A DNA stretch of 5,340 bases from Caulobacteraceae bacterium (GTDB taxonomy: Bacteria; Pseudomonadota; Alphaproteobacteria; Caulobacterales; Caulobacteraceae): positions 1-5,340 of the forward strand of contig SDZP01000251.1 in assembly GCA_004144935.1 (NCBI GenBank), in the 5' to 3' direction. How positions within the stretch are numbered: the stretch's first letter is position 1; each line of letters begins with the position of its first letter. The notes under the pieces were generated by a model. The model was not told where the DNA came from, did not search any database, and worked only from the letters and a program-made list of their open reading frames with translations. Of the stretch, positions 4,629 to 5,340 are shown piece by piece. The translations under genes were made by a program, and so were the position numbers.

Positions 4629-5340
4629 ATGAGCGGCCTTAGTCCCGAAGATATCGCCTTCGTCAGATCCCTCGTCATCCACGAGGACGCCGCCATCATC
4701 GCCCTGAACAAGCCGTCTGGCCTGTCCAGCCAGGGGGGACGCATCAAGGCTCACACCCTCGACGATCTGCTGGCCGCCTTCGCAAAGGCGTCCGGCAACC
4801 GCCCGCGCCTCGTTCACCGCCTCGACCGCGACACCAGCGGTGTCATCCTAACCGCCCGCACCAAGCCGGCCGCGGGCTTCCTCGGCAAGGCGATGATGGG
4901 CCGCCGATTCCGCAAGACCTACCTGGCCATCGTCACGCCCGGCGCGCCCGATCCGACCGGCGGCGCGATCGAGCACGCCCTGCGCCGCGAAGAGATCGGC
5001 CGCGAGAGCTACATGCGGATCGCGGCGGCCGACGAGGCCGGGGCAGAGACGGCCCTGACGCGCTACCGCACGCTTGCGAAGACCGAAGGCGCGGCCCTGG
5101 TGGAATGCAGCCCGCAGACCGGCCGCATGCACCAGCTCCGCGTCCACCTGGCCAGCATCGGCCGGCCGATCGCCGGGGATGTGCGTTACGGTGGGGCGCT
5201 GGCGGTGAACGGCGTGCCGGTCCCGCGGCTGATGCTGCACGCGGCGCGGCTGAGCTTTCCGCATCCGGAGGGGGGGACCACGACCATCGAGGCGCCAATG
5301 CCGGAGGATATGCAGGCCGTTCACCGCCAGCGCCCCACCG
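4629..5340 (+). CDS. RluA-family RNA pseudouridine synthase (5' part, runs off the window)
   Basis: This cytoplasmic enzyme isomerises uridine to pseudouridine in rRNA or tRNA; the target site cannot be told from sequence. The frame is open for 237 codons to the window edge with no stop, so the C-terminus is missing, though most of the catalytic domain is present. Motif I is ALNKPSGL (25-32). The catalytic motif is HRLDRDTSG (63-71), with Asp66 as the nucleophile. The third motif is TGRMHQLRVH (164-173), followed by GDVRYGG and LMLHAARLSFPHP. The catalytic domain begins almost at the N-terminus, so there is no S4 RNA-binding domain, unlike RluC or RluD; this is closer to RluA or short RluA-like paralogues. 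ATG 4629 is supported by a strong Shine-Dalgarno sequence 6 bases upstream, inside the repeat, and by the typical start of the domain at VIHEDAAIIALNKPSG. It may be cotranscribed with rarA. Confidence 0.95.
   Translation, partial: MSGLSPEDIAFVRSLVIHEDAAIIALNKPSGLSSQGGRIKAHTLDDLLAAFAKASGNRPRLVHRLDRDTSGVILTARTKPAAGFLGKAMMGRRFRKTYLAIVTPGAPDPTGGAIEHALRREEIGRESYMRIAAADEAGAETALTRYRTLAKTEGAALVECSPQTGRMHQLRVHLASIGRPIAGDVRYGGALAVNGVPVPRLMLHAARLSFPHPEGGTTTIEAPMPEDMQAVHRQRPT

Noticed and set aside
4848..5324. Minus-strand open frames of 158 and 121 codons near the right end
   Set aside because: They are antisense to the clear RluA-family catalytic domain on the + strand, which has its HRLD and TGRxHQ motifs in order.

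Overview
The window is high-GC DNA whose genes strongly favour G or C at third codon positions. It is most consistent with an alphaproteobacterium of the Caulobacterales (Caulobacter, Phenylobacterium or Brevundimonas type). The clues are a K(+)-insensitive proton-pumping pyrophosphatase, a GCTAGACC -10-like box placed to give a leaderless mRNA, and a CCTTCTCCCC/GGGGAGAAGG intergenic palindromic repeat of a kind I associate with these genomes. The genus assignment is inference.

Layout. Positions 1-221 form a perfect inverted repeat: 91-bp arms, 39-bp spacer, with the left arm reaching the window edge. It carries the 3' end of an unidentified gene twice, pointing outward in both directions. 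Positions 213-373 are a leader with two short hairpins. Positions 374-2509 encode hppA, followed by a strong hairpin terminator at about 2535-2570. Positions 2616-3092 encode a small exported protein resembling the DUF2846 family; its middle is strikingly AT-rich. Positions 3156-4463 encode rarA (mgsA), a AAA+ replication-fork ATPase that probably starts on a leaderless transcript. Positions 4476-4622 hold a 147-bp MITE-like composite palindrome. From 4629 to the window end runs the 5' part of an RluA-family pseudouridine synthase gene, open through 237 codons with no stop in view. All four main genes lie on the + strand.

The genes do not form one pathway. HppA is membrane bioenergetics (pyrophosphate-driven proton pumping), RarA is genome maintenance, and the RluA-type enzyme modifies RNA. 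The terminator after hppA and the likely promoter just before rarA suggest separate transcription units. rarA and the pseudouridine synthase gene may be cotranscribed through the repeat.

I found no convincing new multi-gene system. The points most worth checking are the foldback-like palindrome at the left edge (natural palindrome or chimera), the repeat that appears to supply the ribosome-binding site of the pseudouridine synthase gene, the low-GC exported-protein gene, and the apparent leaderless start of rarA.
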